From: Chelatococcus composti
GTDB lineage: Bacteria; Pseudomonadota; Alphaproteobacteria; Rhizobiales; Beijerinckiaceae
Direction: 5' to 3'
Assembly (NCBI RefSeq): GCF_014201415.1
Contig: NZ_JACHEH010000002.1
Span: 124,001-188,000 of the forward strand
DNA length: 64,000 nt
Below the pieces are notes generated by a model that saw nothing but the letters and a program-made list of their open reading frames with translations, did no database searches and was not told where the DNA came from. The position numbers and the translations under genes are program-made. Positions 50,595-61,271 of the stretch are shown piece after piece. Within the stretch, counting starts at the first letter, position 1. Each line of letters begins with the position of its first letter.

Positions 50595-51854
50595 TCAGTA
50601 AAGATCGAGCGCGCGACCGACCGTCGTCTTGAGCGCCTCCTCGTCCGGCGGCGGCTCCGGCGTGTAGTAGCCCGCCGCCTTCTTCGCCGCGAGCTCCACC
50701 TGCGCATCAGGCGGCACCAGCTCGTCCGGGATCGGCACCCGCTCGCCGATCTCGATACCCGAGCCGGTGATGGCGTCGTACTTCATGTTGGACATCGAGA
50801 TGAACCGGTCGATGCGGCGGATGCCGAGCCAGTGCAGCACATCCGGCATCAGCTGCTGGAAGCGCGCATCCTGCACGCCGGCGACGCATTCCGTGCGCTC
50901 GAAATAGGTGGCGGCCTGATCGCCGCCCTCCTGCCGCTTGCGGGCATTGTAGACGAGGAACTTCGTGACCTCGCCGAGCGCCCGTCCCTCCTTGCGGTTG
51001 TAGACGATGACGCCGGCGCCGCCCTTCTGTGCCTCGCGCACGCATTCCTCGATGCCGTGCACCAGATAGGGGCGACAGGTGCAGATGTCGGAACCGAAGA
51101 CGTCGGAGCCGTTGCACTCGTCATGCACGCGGCAGGCGACGGTGCGTTTCTCGTCGGTGAGCGCCGCGACGTCGCCAATGATGTAGACCGTCGTGCCGCC
51201 GATGGGCGGCAGGAAGACGTGCAGGTCCGGCCGCGTCACGAGTTCGGGGAACATGCCGCCCGTCTGCTCGAACAGCGTGCGTCGCAGCTTCTGCTCGCTG
51301 GTGCCGAAGCGTTCCGCCACGCCGGGCAGGTACCAGACGGGGTCGATGGCGATCTTGGTGACGGCGATGTCGCCGGAGGCGTGCAGGATGGTGCCGTCGG
51401 CCGCCAGGCGATGGCCTGCGATCGCGGCCAGGATCTCCGGCAGGTTGAGCCGCGCCCGGGTGACGGCGATGGTGGGCCGGATGTCCACCCCTTCCGCAAC
51501 CTCGCGGGCGAAGGCGGTCGCCACCATGTGGCCGAAGGGATCGAGCGAGACGATGCGTCCGGGCTCGCTCCATTGCGGATGCGGCCCGATGGCGACGACC
51601 GGCTCGGTGTTGGTCAGGTCCGGCCGCGCCAGCGGGTTCAGCTGGCCGGACGAGACGGCGAGCGCCCGATAGAGCGCATAGGCGCCACCGTGTGCGCCGA
51701 TGACATTGCGCAGGCCAGGGTTCGTGACGGTGCCGATCACCGGCCCTCGCTCGGCAGGATCGCTGGCGCCCCAGCGGATGGGAAAGCGCGCAGGTGCCTC
51801 GGGCTCGGGATGGGAGGTAAGACGAATATGGCTCGACCGGTTCGGCGTCGTCAT
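50595..51854 (-). CDS. URC1-type GTP cyclohydrolase II paralogue, uracil catabolism
   Basis: A 419-residue protein: an N-terminal URC1-specific region (about 1-205) and a C-terminal RibA-like domain. The zinc cysteines are seen as ECNGSDVFGSDICTC (C-x10-C-x-C), after RVHD. The second Cys pair reads CTC, where RibA has CDC, and the loop EGRALGEVTKF also departs from RibA. In the URC route this protein is thought to open a uracil-derived ring rather than GTP. The ATG at 51854 opens MTTPNRSSHIRL. It heads the operon with the DUF1688 gene. Confidence 0.87.
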   Translation of the reverse strand: MTTPNRSSHIRLTSHPEPEAPARFPIRWGASDPAERGPVIGTVTNPGLRNVIGAHGGAYALYRALAVSSGQLNPLARPDLTNTEPVVAIGPHPQWSEPGRIVSLDPFGHMVATAFAREVAEGVDIRPTIAVTRARLNLPEILAAIAGHRLAADGTILHASGDIAVTKIAIDPVWYLPGVAERFGTSEQKLRRTLFEQTGGMFPELVTRPDLHVFLPPIGGTTVYIIGDVAALTDEKRTVACRVHDECNGSDVFGSDICTCRPYLVHGIEECVREAQKGGAGVIVYNRKEGRALGEVTKFLVYNARKRQEGGDQAATYFERTECVAGVQDARFQQLMPDVLHWLGIRRIDRFISMSNMKYDAITGSGIEIGERVPIPDELVPPDAQVELAAKKAAGYYTPEPPPDEEALKTTVGRALDLY

Positions 51855-51980
51855 GGCCTGTACCCCGAAGAGAACGAGCCCTCGCCGAACAGGCCGAAGG
51901 GCTCGAAGGGTCTTGACCGGATGGAGCTTGCTGCACCGCGCAGACGGCGTCAACTCAAGGCGCAATCTGTCTGATGGAGG

Positions 51981-53219
51981 CTAGGCGCCCCGCGCGCCCA
52001 GGGGCCACGGCCGGCCCGGCCCGGACGTCGGCAGGCCGAGATGGACGGCAAGCGTCTCGCCGATATCGGCAAAGGTCGTCCGCAGCCCGATGGGCCCTGG
52101 CACGACGGCCGGGCCGAAGGCGAGCACCGGCACCTGCTCGCGCGTGTGGTCGGTGCCGCGCCAGGTCGGATCGTTGCCGTGGTCGGCGGTGACGACGGCG
52201 ACGTCGCCGGGACCGAGCAGTGCCTCGATCTCGGGCACGCGCCGGTCGAAGGCCTCGATGGCGGCCGCATAGCCGGCGACATCGCGGCGGTGGCCATATT
52301 CGGTGTCGAAATCAACGAGATTCGAGAACACAAAGCCCCCGTCCGGCAGCGTCCGGAAGGCTTCGAGCGTCGCCGTCATCACGGCGTCGTTGCCGTGGGG
52401 CTTGATCTCCCGTCCGGTGTGCCGGTGCGCGAAGATGTCGCCGATCTTGCCCACCGTGACGACGGCGCGACCAGCCTCGGCGAGCCGGTCGAGGATCGTC
52501 CCATCGGGCGGGGGGATGGCGAAGTCCTTGCGGTTGCCGGTGCGCGTGAAGCCGCCGTCCGCCGTGCCGACGAACGGCCGGGCGATGACGCGGCCGATCC
52601 TGAGCGGATCGACCAGCCTGCGCACGATGCGGCACAGGTCATAGAGCCGCTCCAGGCCGAAGACCTCCTCGTGCGCGGCGATCTGCAGCACGGAATCGAC
52701 CGAGGTGTAGAGGATCGGCTTGCCCGTGACCACGTGCTCGGCACCAAACTCCTCGATGACGGCGGTGCCGGACGCGTGCCTGTTGCCGAGTATGCCGGGC
52801 AGATTTGCCTCGGCGACGATCCTGGCGACGAGCTCCCGCGGGAAGGCGGGGCACTTGTTCGGGAAATAACCCCAGGCAAAGGGCACCGGCCGGCCCGCGA
52901 TCTCCCAGTGGCCGGAAGGGGTGTCCTTGCCGATGGCCGTCTCGCGCGCCACGCCCCACTGCCCCCCTGGCGCGTCCGGCCGTGGAACGCCGGCAAGCGG
53001 CCGACCGACCGACAGTTCGCAGGCATGCGAGAGGCCGAGGCGGGCAAGGTTGGGGACGGCAAGCGGCCCCCGGCGCAGGCCCTGCCGGTCCCCCGCGCCT
53101 GCCGCGCAGGCCGCCGCAATGTGGCCGAGCGTGTCGGCCCCCTCGTCGCCAAAGGCAGCCGCATCGGGGGCACCGCCGGCACCGACCGAATCGAGCACGA
53201 TGAGAAGGGCGCGTGGCAT
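51981..53219 (-). CDS. deoB: phosphopentomutase
   Basis: A 412-residue alkaline-phosphatase-fold enzyme interconverting ribose- or deoxyribose-1- and 5-phosphate. Metal sites are seen in [13 protein letters not shown] near the start, and [23 protein letters not shown] near the end; [11 protein letters not shown] holds the phospho-accepting Thr. It processes sugars released by DeoA and other phosphorylases. It lies 126 bases upstream of the URC1-type gene on the same strand, possibly at the head of that operon. Confidence 0.95.
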   Translation of the reverse strand: MPRALLIVLDSVGAGGAPDAAAFGDEGADTLGHIAAACAAGAGDRQGLRRGPLAVPNLARLGLSHACELSVGRPLAGVPRPDAPGGQWGVARETAIGKDTPSGHWEIAGRPVPFAWGYFPNKCPAFPRELVARIVAEANLPGILGNRHASGTAVIEEFGAEHVVTGKPILYTSVDSVLQIAAHEEVFGLERLYDLCRIVRRLVDPLRIGRVIARPFVGTADGGFTRTGNRKDFAIPPPDGTILDRLAEAGRAVVTVGKIGDIFAHRHTGREIKPHGNDAVMTATLEAFRTLPDGGFVFSNLVDFDTEYGHRRDVAGYAAAIEAFDRRVPEIEALLGPGDVAVVTADHGNDPTWRGTDHTREQVPVLAFGPAVVPGPIGLRTTFADIGETLAVHLGLPTSGPGRPWPLGARGA

Positions 53220-53305
53220 GGCGTGCGTCTCTCAGGAATGCGCGGGGGGCGCCGGTTGTAGGATGCCCCGGCGGCCGGCGAAGTCATTTAACTTTGCAGA
53301 TTGTT

Positions 53306-54922
<1,617 letters not shown>

Positions 54923-54926
54923 CGGC

Positions 54927-56093
54927 TCAGCCAAAGGTCTTGCGCGGATCGAAGGCGTCGCGCACCGCCTCGCCGACGAAGACGAGCAGCGACAGCGTGA
55001 TGGCGATGACGAAGAAGCCGGTGAGGCCGAGCCAGGGCGCCTCGAGGTGATTCTTGCCCTGCGCCAGCAGCTCGCCGAGCGAGGGCGACCCCGGCGGCAG
55101 GCCGAAGCCGAGGAAGTCGAGCGAGGTCAGCGTCGTGATCGAGCCATTGAGGATAAAGGGCAGGAAAGTGAGTGTCGCCACCATGGCGTTCGGCAGAAGA
55201 TGGCGGAACATGATGGCGCCGTTCGACAGGCCGAGCGCACGGGCGGCGCGCACGTACTCGAAATTGCGCGCGCGCAGGAATTCCGCCCGCACCACGCCGA
55301 CGAGCGCCACCCACGAGAACAGCAGCAGGATGCCGAGCAGCACGAAGAAGCCGGGCGTGATGACGGCCGAGATGATGATGAGCAGGTAGAGCGCGGGAAT
55401 CGCCGTCCAGATCTCGATGAGCCGCTGGAAGACGAGGTCCACCCAGCCCCCGAAATAGCCCTGCACCGCGCCCGCCACCACGCCGATCAGCGAGGAGATG
55501 GCGGTCAGCGTCAGGCCGAAAAGCACGGAGATGCGGAAGCCGTAAATGAGCCGCGCCACCACGTCCCGGCCCTGGTCGTCGGTGCCGAGCCAGTTCCACT
55601 CGATGTCGGCGCAGCTGCTGCCGCCGACACGCTCGGCCGAAGGCCGGCACTCGGCGTCGGAGAGCAGCCACGTCGGCGGCGAGGGGGCCGGCACCGGCAG
55701 GTTGCGGTTGTGGGTGTTGTAGGAGAAGCGGATGGGCGGCCACAGCGCCCAGCCGTGCGTGGCGATCTCGTCCGCAATCACCGGGTCGCGATAGTCCGTG
55801 ACGGCGAGAAAGCCGCCGAACTTTTCCTCCGGATAGTCGACGAACACCGGCATGAGCAGCTCGCCCCTGTAGTAGACGAGGATCGGCCGGTCGTTGGCGA
55901 TGAACTCGGCGAAGAGGCTGACGACGAAGAGGACGGTGAAGATCCAGAACGACCAGTAGCCGCGCCGGTTCGCCCGGAAGTTGGCGAGGCGGCGGGCGTT
56001 GATCGGCGAAAGGCGCAGGAGCCCCCGGCGCGGCAGCGGCGGGGCGAGCGTTGCCGGCTCGTCCGGCCCGGCGAGGGTGGAGGTCACGGCCAT
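54927..56093 (-). CDS. yejE: peptide ABC transporter permease (YejE type)
   Basis: A 388-residue inner-membrane permease. An N-terminal OppC-type segment with one helix (LSPINARRLANFRANRRGYWSFWIF) is followed by a long periplasmic insert (about 70-170) typical of YejE, then five helices with the coupling motif (EFLRARNFEYVRAARALGLS). DWNWLGTDDQGRDV-like sequence (EWNWLGTDDQGRDV) precedes the core. It begins one base after the yejB stop. The ATG at 56093 has a good local ribosome-binding site (ggagg). Confidence 0.94.
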   Translation of the reverse strand: MAVTSTLAGPDEPATLAPPLPRRGLLRLSPINARRLANFRANRRGYWSFWIFTVLFVVSLFAEFIANDRPILVYYRGELLMPVFVDYPEEKFGGFLAVTDYRDPVIADEIATHGWALWPPIRFSYNTHNRNLPVPAPSPPTWLLSDAECRPSAERVGGSSCADIEWNWLGTDDQGRDVVARLIYGFRISVLFGLTLTAISSLIGVVAGAVQGYFGGWVDLVFQRLIEIWTAIPALYLLIIISAVITPGFFVLLGILLLFSWVALVGVVRAEFLRARNFEYVRAARALGLSNGAIMFRHLLPNAMVATLTFLPFILNGSITTLTSLDFLGFGLPPGSPSLGELLAQGKNHLEAPWLGLTGFFVIAITLSLLVFVGEAVRDAFDPRKTFG

Positions 56094-56094
56094 C

Positions 56095-57168
56095 TCACAC
56101 CTCCCGCGTCTCGAAATCAATGCGCGGATCGATCCACATGTAGGTGAGATCCGAGATCAGGTTCACGACGAGGCCAATGAGGGCGAAGATGTAGAGGTTG
56201 GCGAAGACCACCGGATAGTCGCGGTTGACGATGGCCTCGAAAGACAGGAGCCCGAGACCGTCGAGCGAGAAGATGGTCTCGATCAGCAGCGAGCCGGTGA
56301 AGAAGGCGCTGATGAAGGCCCCCGGAAAGCCCGAGACGACGATGAGCATCGCGTTGCGGAAGACGTGGCCGTAGAGCACCTGCCGCTCGGACAGGCCCTT
56401 CATGCGCGCCGTCAGCACGTAATGCTTGCGGATCTCCTCGAGGAAGGAATTCTTGGTCAGCAGCGTCGTGGTGGCGAAGGCGCCGAGCGTGAGCGACAGC
56501 ACAGGCAGCGCAATGTGCCAGAAATAGTCGCCGACCTTGGCCAGGAGGGACAGTTCGCTCCAGTTGTCCGAGGTGAGCCCCCTGAGCGGGAAGATCTGCC
56601 AGAAGGAACCGCCGGCAAACAGCACGATGAGCAGGATGGCGAAGAGGAAGCTCGGGATGGCATAGCCAACGATCACGATGGCCGATGTCCATGTGTCGAA
56701 GCGCTCGCCGTCGCGCACCGCCTTGGCAATACCGAGCGGTATCGAGATGGCATAGGAGATGAGCATCATCCACAGCCCGAGCGAGATCGAGACCGGCAGC
56801 TTCTCGGCAATGAGGTCGAGCACGGCGATGTCGCGGAAGTAGCTGCGGCCGAAATCGAAGGTGGCGTAGTCCAGCATCATCTTGGCGAAGCGTTCGGGCG
56901 CCGGCTTGTCGAAGCCGAACTGCTGCTCGAGCTCCTTGATGAAGGCCGGGTCGAGCCCCTGCGCGCCGCGGTAGTGCGACTGGCCGGCGTCGCCCGCCGC
57001 ACCGCCGCCGAATCGGCCGGTGGCGCCGGCATCGGTGCCCTGGATCTGGGCCAGCACCCGCTCCACGGGCCCGCCGGGCGCGAACTGCACGATGATGAAG
57101 GAAACGAGCATGATGCCGAACAGCGTCGGCACCATAAGGAGGATGCGTCGCAGCGCGTAGGCCAGCAT
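56095..57168 (-). CDS. yejB: peptide ABC transporter permease (YejB type)
   Basis: A 357-residue permease. The first helix (RRILLMVPTLFGIMLVSFIIVQFAPGGPVE) is typical of OppB/YejB; a periplasmic insert follows (about 38-110), then five helices with the coupling loop KHYVLTARMKGLSERQVLYGHVFRN. It pairs with YejE to form the channel. It starts immediately after the DUF4260 stop (57169), so it is expressed from the same message. Confidence 0.94.
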   Translation of the reverse strand: MLAYALRRILLMVPTLFGIMLVSFIIVQFAPGGPVERVLAQIQGTDAGATGRFGGGAAGDAGQSHYRGAQGLDPAFIKELEQQFGFDKPAPERFAKMMLDYATFDFGRSYFRDIAVLDLIAEKLPVSISLGLWMMLISYAISIPLGIAKAVRDGERFDTWTSAIVIVGYAIPSFLFAILLIVLFAGGSFWQIFPLRGLTSDNWSELSLLAKVGDYFWHIALPVLSLTLGAFATTTLLTKNSFLEEIRKHYVLTARMKGLSERQVLYGHVFRNAMLIVVSGFPGAFISAFFTGSLLIETIFSLDGLGLLSFEAIVNRDYPVVFANLYIFALIGLVVNLISDLTYMWIDPRIDFETREV

Positions 57169-57573
57169 CTAGGACGCCACCGCCTTCCTGCCGACGGGAC
57201 CCAAGTGCGTGTCGCCGAAGCCGCTCGCGTATTTGAGCCCGTAGCCGAGCGCCCGGTCGAATCCGATGTGGGCAACCCAGATCGCCGCCACGGCCAGCAC
57301 CTCCTCCATCCCCAGGGCGAACCCGGCCGCGGCGAGCACGGCCGGCCCAATGTGCGAATGGAGGGCATTGTAGGCGATCGCCCCGGCACGTGCACCGGCA
57401 AGGTAGGCGAGGAAGCTGACGTCCGGTACAAAGAAGAGCGCCGCATAGAGCCACCAGGGCGCCCCCGTGAGGGAGAAGGCGAAGGTCGCCGCCCCCCACG
57501 TCACCAGCCCCTCCGCCCGCAGCAATACGCGCGGCCCGCCCGCAACGGCCGGGGAATCGTTCGCTCCACTCAT
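57169..57573 (-). CDS. DUF4260 membrane protein inside the yej operon
   Basis: A 134-residue protein with about four hydrophobic segments (24-44, 46-66, 75-97 and 99-112). The block FVPDVSFLAYLAG, then AYNALHSHIGPAVL, and the end ALGYGLKYASGFGDTHLGPVG are those of DUF4260, whose function is unknown. It overlaps the yejA stop by four bases (ATGA) and abuts yejB, so it is a full member of the operon. In the standard yejABEF operon yejA and yejB are adjacent, so this looks like an insertion. Confidence 0.82.
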   Translation of the reverse strand: MSGANDSPAVAGGPRVLLRAEGLVTWGAATFAFSLTGAPWWLYAALFFVPDVSFLAYLAGARAGAIAYNALHSHIGPAVLAAAGFALGMEEVLAVAAIWVAHIGFDRALGYGLKYASGFGDTHLGPVGRKAVAS

Positions 57574-59456
57574 CTTGCGAGGCCGATTCGCTTGGCCTTC
57601 TCGGCATCGTACCACCACGTGCCGGGCGCGCCCGAACCGTATTTCGGCGTCTTGTCAGGCCGTGAGAAGACGTCCCAGTAAGCCACCAGCGTCTTGTCCT
57701 TGTACCACATGGGCACCCAGTAGCGCCCGGCGCGCAGGATGCGGTCGAGTGCACGGCAGGCGATGGTCAGTTCCTGGCGCGTCCTGGCACGGCCGATGCG
57801 CTCGATGAGCGCATCGATGGCCGGATGGGCGATGCCGGCGATGTTGCGCGAGCCTGGCGTCCTCGCCGCCTCCGAGCCGTAGACCACGCGCAGGCTGTCG
57901 CCAGGCGTCAGGCTGCCGGACAGCGCCATGCTCGTCATGTCGAAGTCGAAGTCGTCGATGCGCCGCCGGTACTGGGCAGCGTCGACGATGCGCGAGCGCG
58001 CCTCGATGCCGAGCCTCTGCAGGTTCTCCTGGAAGGGCTGCGTATGCGGCTGCAGCGTCGGCTGGAAGTCGAGGAACTCGATGGTGAAGGGCTGCCCGTC
58101 CGGCAACAGGAGGCGCCGGCCGTCGCGCTTGCATCCGGCCTCGCGCAGCAGCTCGTCCGCCCGCCGCAGCAGGGCGCGGTCACTGCCGGAGCCGTCCGAA
58201 ACAGGCGGCACATAGGGCTCGCCGAAGACCTCCGCGGGCAGCTCGGCCCGAAAGGGCTCGAGAAGCGCCAGCTCCTCGGGCGAAGGCAGGCCCGTCGCCT
58301 TCATCTCCGAAGCCTCGAAGAAAGACGTCAGCCGCTTGTAGGCCGAGTACATGATGTTCTTGTTCGTCCACTCGAAGTCGAAGGCAAGGCCGATCGCCTC
58401 GCGCACGCGCGGGTCGCGGAACTGGGGGCGGCGCGTGTTGAAATACCAGCCCTGCGTGGGCACGGCCGAGCGCGTCGGGATCTCCTCGCGCCTGACGCGC
58501 CCTTCGCGCACGGCAGGAAAGTCATAGCCCGTGGCCCAGATTCGCGCCGTGTATTCCTCATGATAGTTGAAGACGCCCGACTTGAAGGCCTCGAAGGCCA
58601 CCTGCCGGTCGCGAAAATACTCGTAGCGGATACGGTCGAAGTTGTTGACGCCCACGTTGACCGGCAGGTCGCGCCCCCAATAGTCCTCGACGCGCTCAAA
58701 CTCGATGAAGCGTCCCACCTCGAAGCGACCGACCCGGTAGGGGCCGGAGCCCAGCGGCGGCTCGAGCGTCGTCGCCTCGAAGTCGCGACCGCTCCAGTAG
58801 GCCTTGGAGAACACCGGCAGACTCGCCACGACGAGGTGCAGGTCGCGGCTTCGCTGCGGCGACAGGCGGATGGCGACGATATCCTCCCGCTCCACCTCGG
58901 CCCCGACCACCTGGGTCAGGATGGCACGATAGTTCGGATGCCCTTTCGTCTTGAGGATGTCGAGCGAGAAGGCGACATCCTCGGCCGTGATGCGCGAGCC
59001 GTCGTGGAAGCGCGCCTCGGGTCGCAGCAGGAAGCGATAGGTCAGCTCGTCCGGGGAAATGCGCACCGCGCGCGCCACGAGGCCGTAGAGCGCGTCGGGC
59101 TCGTCGCCCGAGCCGGCCATCAGCGTGTCGTAGGTCAGGTCCATCCCTGCCGCGCCGTCGCCGCGCAGCACGAAAATGTTGAGCGTGTTGAAGGTGTCAA
59201 AGTTCTGGTTGCCGCCCGCCTGCTTGATCTGCAGCGACAGCGTGCCCCCCTTCGGCGCATCGGGGTTCACGTAGCTGAAATGCTTGAAGTCCGCCGGATA
59301 CGCGAGGTCGCCGAAGGCGGACAGGCCGTGCACCTCGGCCTCCTCGGCGAGCCCCATGCGCGGCACAAACAGCCCGGCGGCCGCCGCGCCGCCCGCCGCG
59401 AGCAGCGCACGCCGGGTGAAGGAAAAGCGCGTCGGGTCGAACAGCGGTCCGTTCAC
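57570..59456 (-). CDS. yejA: peptide ABC transporter substrate-binding protein (YejA type)
   Basis: A 628-residue periplasmic binding protein of the SBP-5 family. A twin-arginine-like signal is present (SFTRRALLAAGGAAAAG, about 12-28). The mature part has KGGTLSLQIKQAGGNQNFDTFN, the SBP-5 block RPEARFHDGSRITAEDVAFSLDIL and TQGWYFNTRRPQFRDPRVREA, as in YejA. It captures oligopeptides for the YejBEF transporter. The GTG at 59456 is chosen because a GGAGGAG box lies before it and it leaves a normal signal peptide. It is the first gene of the operon. Confidence 0.92.
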   Translation of the reverse strand: MNGPLFDPTRFSFTRRALLAAGGAAAAGLFVPRMGLAEEAEVHGLSAFGDLAYPADFKHFSYVNPDAPKGGTLSLQIKQAGGNQNFDTFNTLNIFVLRGDGAAGMDLTYDTLMAGSGDEPDALYGLVARAVRISPDELTYRFLLRPEARFHDGSRITAEDVAFSLDILKTKGHPNYRAILTQVVGAEVEREDIVAIRLSPQRSRDLHLVVASLPVFSKAYWSGRDFEATTLEPPLGSGPYRVGRFEVGRFIEFERVEDYWGRDLPVNVGVNNFDRIRYEYFRDRQVAFEAFKSGVFNYHEEYTARIWATGYDFPAVREGRVRREEIPTRSAVPTQGWYFNTRRPQFRDPRVREAIGLAFDFEWTNKNIMYSAYKRLTSFFEASEMKATGLPSPEELALLEPFRAELPAEVFGEPYVPPVSDGSGSDRALLRRADELLREAGCKRDGRRLLLPDGQPFTIEFLDFQPTLQPHTQPFQENLQRLGIEARSRIVDAAQYRRRIDDFDFDMTSMALSGSLTPGDSLRVVYGSEAARTPGSRNIAGIAHPAIDALIERIGRARTRQELTIACRALDRILRAGRYWVPMWYKDKTLVAYWDVFSRPDKTPKYGSGAPGTWWYDAEKAKRIGLAR

Positions 59457-59633
59457 GTGTCTCGTCTCCTCCGACAAGGGGCCGGGCGCGCCGATGTTCG
59501 ACCAGGCAGCCGGCCTCCTGCGCGCCGCCACGCCGGTGCGGCGCGAAGCGTCTGCACAGTAGGACGGGCGGCCCGGTCAGCGGAACCCCGGTTGTCGAAA
59601 ATGTGTGACGAGAGCAGCCCCGGTGGAGCGCAC
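59457..59633 (-). other. yejA upstream region
   Basis: About 180 bases between yejA and the cycM terminator. It contains the yejA ribosome-binding site and presumably its promoter, but I see no convincing -35/-10 pair. Confidence 0.3.
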
Positions 59634-59665
59634 AAAATGATTCGGCCGGGCTGTTGGCCCGGCCG
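59634..59665 (-). terminator. intrinsic terminator of cycM
   Basis: CGGCCGGGC-N5-GCCCGGCCG (59643-59665), a 9-bp GC stem. On the minus strand it is followed by AATCATTTTG, a uridine-rich stretch, about 25 bases after the cycM stop. Confidence 0.65.
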
Positions 59666-59689
59666 TCGAAACCTGTCCCGCTTGTCCGC

Positions 59690-60241
59690 TCACTCGGTCG
59701 GCAGCGGCTCGGGATTGTCCGAGAGGGTACGCAGATAGGCGAGGATGTCGGCCCGCTCTTCCGGCTTGGCGACGCCGGCGAAGGCCATGATCGTGCCCTT
59801 CATGTAGCCCTTCGGATTGGCAATGAACTCGTTGAGATGCTCGAAGGTCCACTTCTCGCCGTTGGCGCCGTGCTCCTTGAGCGTGGCGGAATAGCTGAAG
59901 TCCGGCACCTCTGCGATCTGACGCCCGACGACGCCCCACAGGTGCGGGCCAACCTTGTTCGCGCCGCCCTTCTCGAAGGTGTGGCAGGCCTTGCACTTGG
60001 CAACGGCCTTCTCGCCGCGGGCCGGGTCGGCCTTGGCCAGAAGCTCGGGCAGCGGCACGGCGGGCGCCTTCGGGGCGGCTTCGCCACCACCGGTCGTTTC
60101 CTCGGCCGAAGGCAGGTCGTAGCCGGGCACCGCGGGCCGGTGCGGGGCAAAGATGATTCCCGCCACGATATTGAGGCCCATGACAAACAGAAGGGTGCCC
60201 AGCACGGCGCCCGCAATCTTGTTGAGCTCGAAGGAATCCAT
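59690..60241 (-). CDS. cycM: membrane-anchored cytochrome c (CycM type)
   Basis: A 183-residue protein. An N-terminal anchor (about 9-32, AGAVLGTLLFVMGLNIVAGIIF) is followed by an Ala/Pro linker and a class I cytochrome c domain. The haem site is CKACH (C83, C86, H87), and the Met ligand is in GTIMAFAGVAK. It carries electrons between the bc1 complex and an aa3-type oxidase, as known for rhizobial CycM. It is monocistronic and diverges from kdsB over a region with a long inverted repeat. Confidence 0.88.
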   Translation of the reverse strand: MDSFELNKIAGAVLGTLLFVMGLNIVAGIIFAPHRPAVPGYDLPSAEETTGGGEAAPKAPAVPLPELLAKADPARGEKAVAKCKACHTFEKGGANKVGPHLWGVVGRQIAEVPDFSYSATLKEHGANGEKWTFEHLNEFIANPKGYMKGTIMAFAGVAKPEERADILAYLRTLSDNPEPLPTE

Positions 60242-60386
60242 CGGTCGGCAGCTCCGGTCCGTCGTTCCGGACGAGGTGTCGGCAAAGGCAAGGCGCCGCG
60301 CGAGAGCAGCCCCATGCGGCGGCGGATGATTACCCGCTTTGCCGGGCTTTTGGCAATAAGGCGCGTGCGGTTATGTCGTCGCACCG

Positions 60387-60421
60387 CCCTCACGCGCGGA
60401 ATTGTCCACCGCGCGTGAGGG
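60387..60421. repeat. 13-bp perfect inverted repeat between cycM and kdsB
   Basis: CCCTCACGCGCGG (60387-60399) and CCGCGCGTGAGGG (60409-60421) are exact inverted copies with a 9-base A/T-containing loop. It ends 24 bases before a TATAAG (60446-60451) that could be the kdsB -10 element. It may be an operator or an RNA stem; no uridine tract follows on either strand. Confidence 0.55.
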
Positions 60422-60513
60422 GAGGACGGACGGCGCAGCGCCTGCTATAAGCCCCCCGCGCCGCCTGCCAGCACCCGGCCGCGCCTCGACGAGACCGACC
60501 AGCGAAACGCGAC

Positions 60514-61251
60514 ATGTCCGATCCCATCGTCCTCATCCCCGCCCGCCTCGCCTCGACGCGCCTGCCGGACAAGCCCCTGGCGGACATCGCAGGCGAGCCG
60601 ATGATCGTGCACGTCATGCGCCGGGCCGAGGAGGCGGGCATCGGCCCCGTCGTCGTGGCGACCGACACGCCCGCCATCGCGGAAGCTGTCACCAAGGCCG
60701 GCGGGCGCGCCGTGATGACCCGCGAGGACCACCAGTCGGGCTCGGACCGGATCCACGAGGCGCTCGAGCGCCTCGATCCCGAGGGGCGCCACGACATTGT
60801 CGTCAACGTGCAGGGCGACCTGCCGACCATCGATCCGCGCGTCATCGCAGCCTCGCTGCGCCCCCTGGCCGACCCGGCGGTCGACATCGCCACCCTCGCC
60901 GCCGTCATCACGCGTGAGGAGGAGCGGACAGAGCCGAGCGTGGTGAAGGCCGTCGGCAGCGAGATTGCGCCGGGCCATCTGCGCGCGCTCTACTTCACCC
61001 GCGCCACCGCCCCCTACGGCGACGGGCCGCTGCTGCACCACATCGGCCTCTATGCCTATCGTCGCGCCGCGCTGGCGCGCTTCGTCGCCCTGCCGCCCTC
61101 GCCGCTGGAGCGCCGCGAGCGGCTGGAGCAGCTCAGGGCCCTCGAAGCCGGCATGCGCATCGATATCGTCGTCGTGGATGACGTGCCGCTCGGCGTCGAC
61201 ACACCGCACGATCTCGAGCGCGCGCGCGCCATGCTCGCGCAGCGCCGATGA
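60514..61251 (+). CDS. kdsB: 3-deoxy-manno-octulosonate cytidylyltransferase
   Basis: A 245-residue enzyme that activates Kdo with CTP for lipopolysaccharide core synthesis. The CTP-binding opening is [28 protein letters not shown], then [17 protein letters not shown] and [12 protein letters not shown] are family blocks. Its presence implies a Kdo-containing outer membrane. A TATAAG about 65 bases upstream is a possible -10. pheA follows after 20 bases. Confidence 0.96.
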   Translation: MSDPIVLIPARLASTRLPDKPLADIAGEPMIVHVMRRAEEAGIGPVVVATDTPAIAEAVTKAGGRAVMTREDHQSGSDRIHEALERLDPEGRHDIVVNVQGDLPTIDPRVIAASLRPLADPAVDIATLAAVITREEERTEPSVVKAVGSEIAPGHLRALYFTRATAPYGDGPLLHHIGLYAYRRAALARFVALPPSPLERRERLEQLRALEAGMRIDIVVVDDVPLGVDTPHDLERARAMLAQRR

Positions 61252-61271
61252 CCCCTCACGAGGATCCTTCG

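Noticed and set aside
59520-59640. A possible small gene upstream of yejA
   Set aside because: Open frames here are short, lack a ribosome-binding site and read as non-coding GC-rich sequence.
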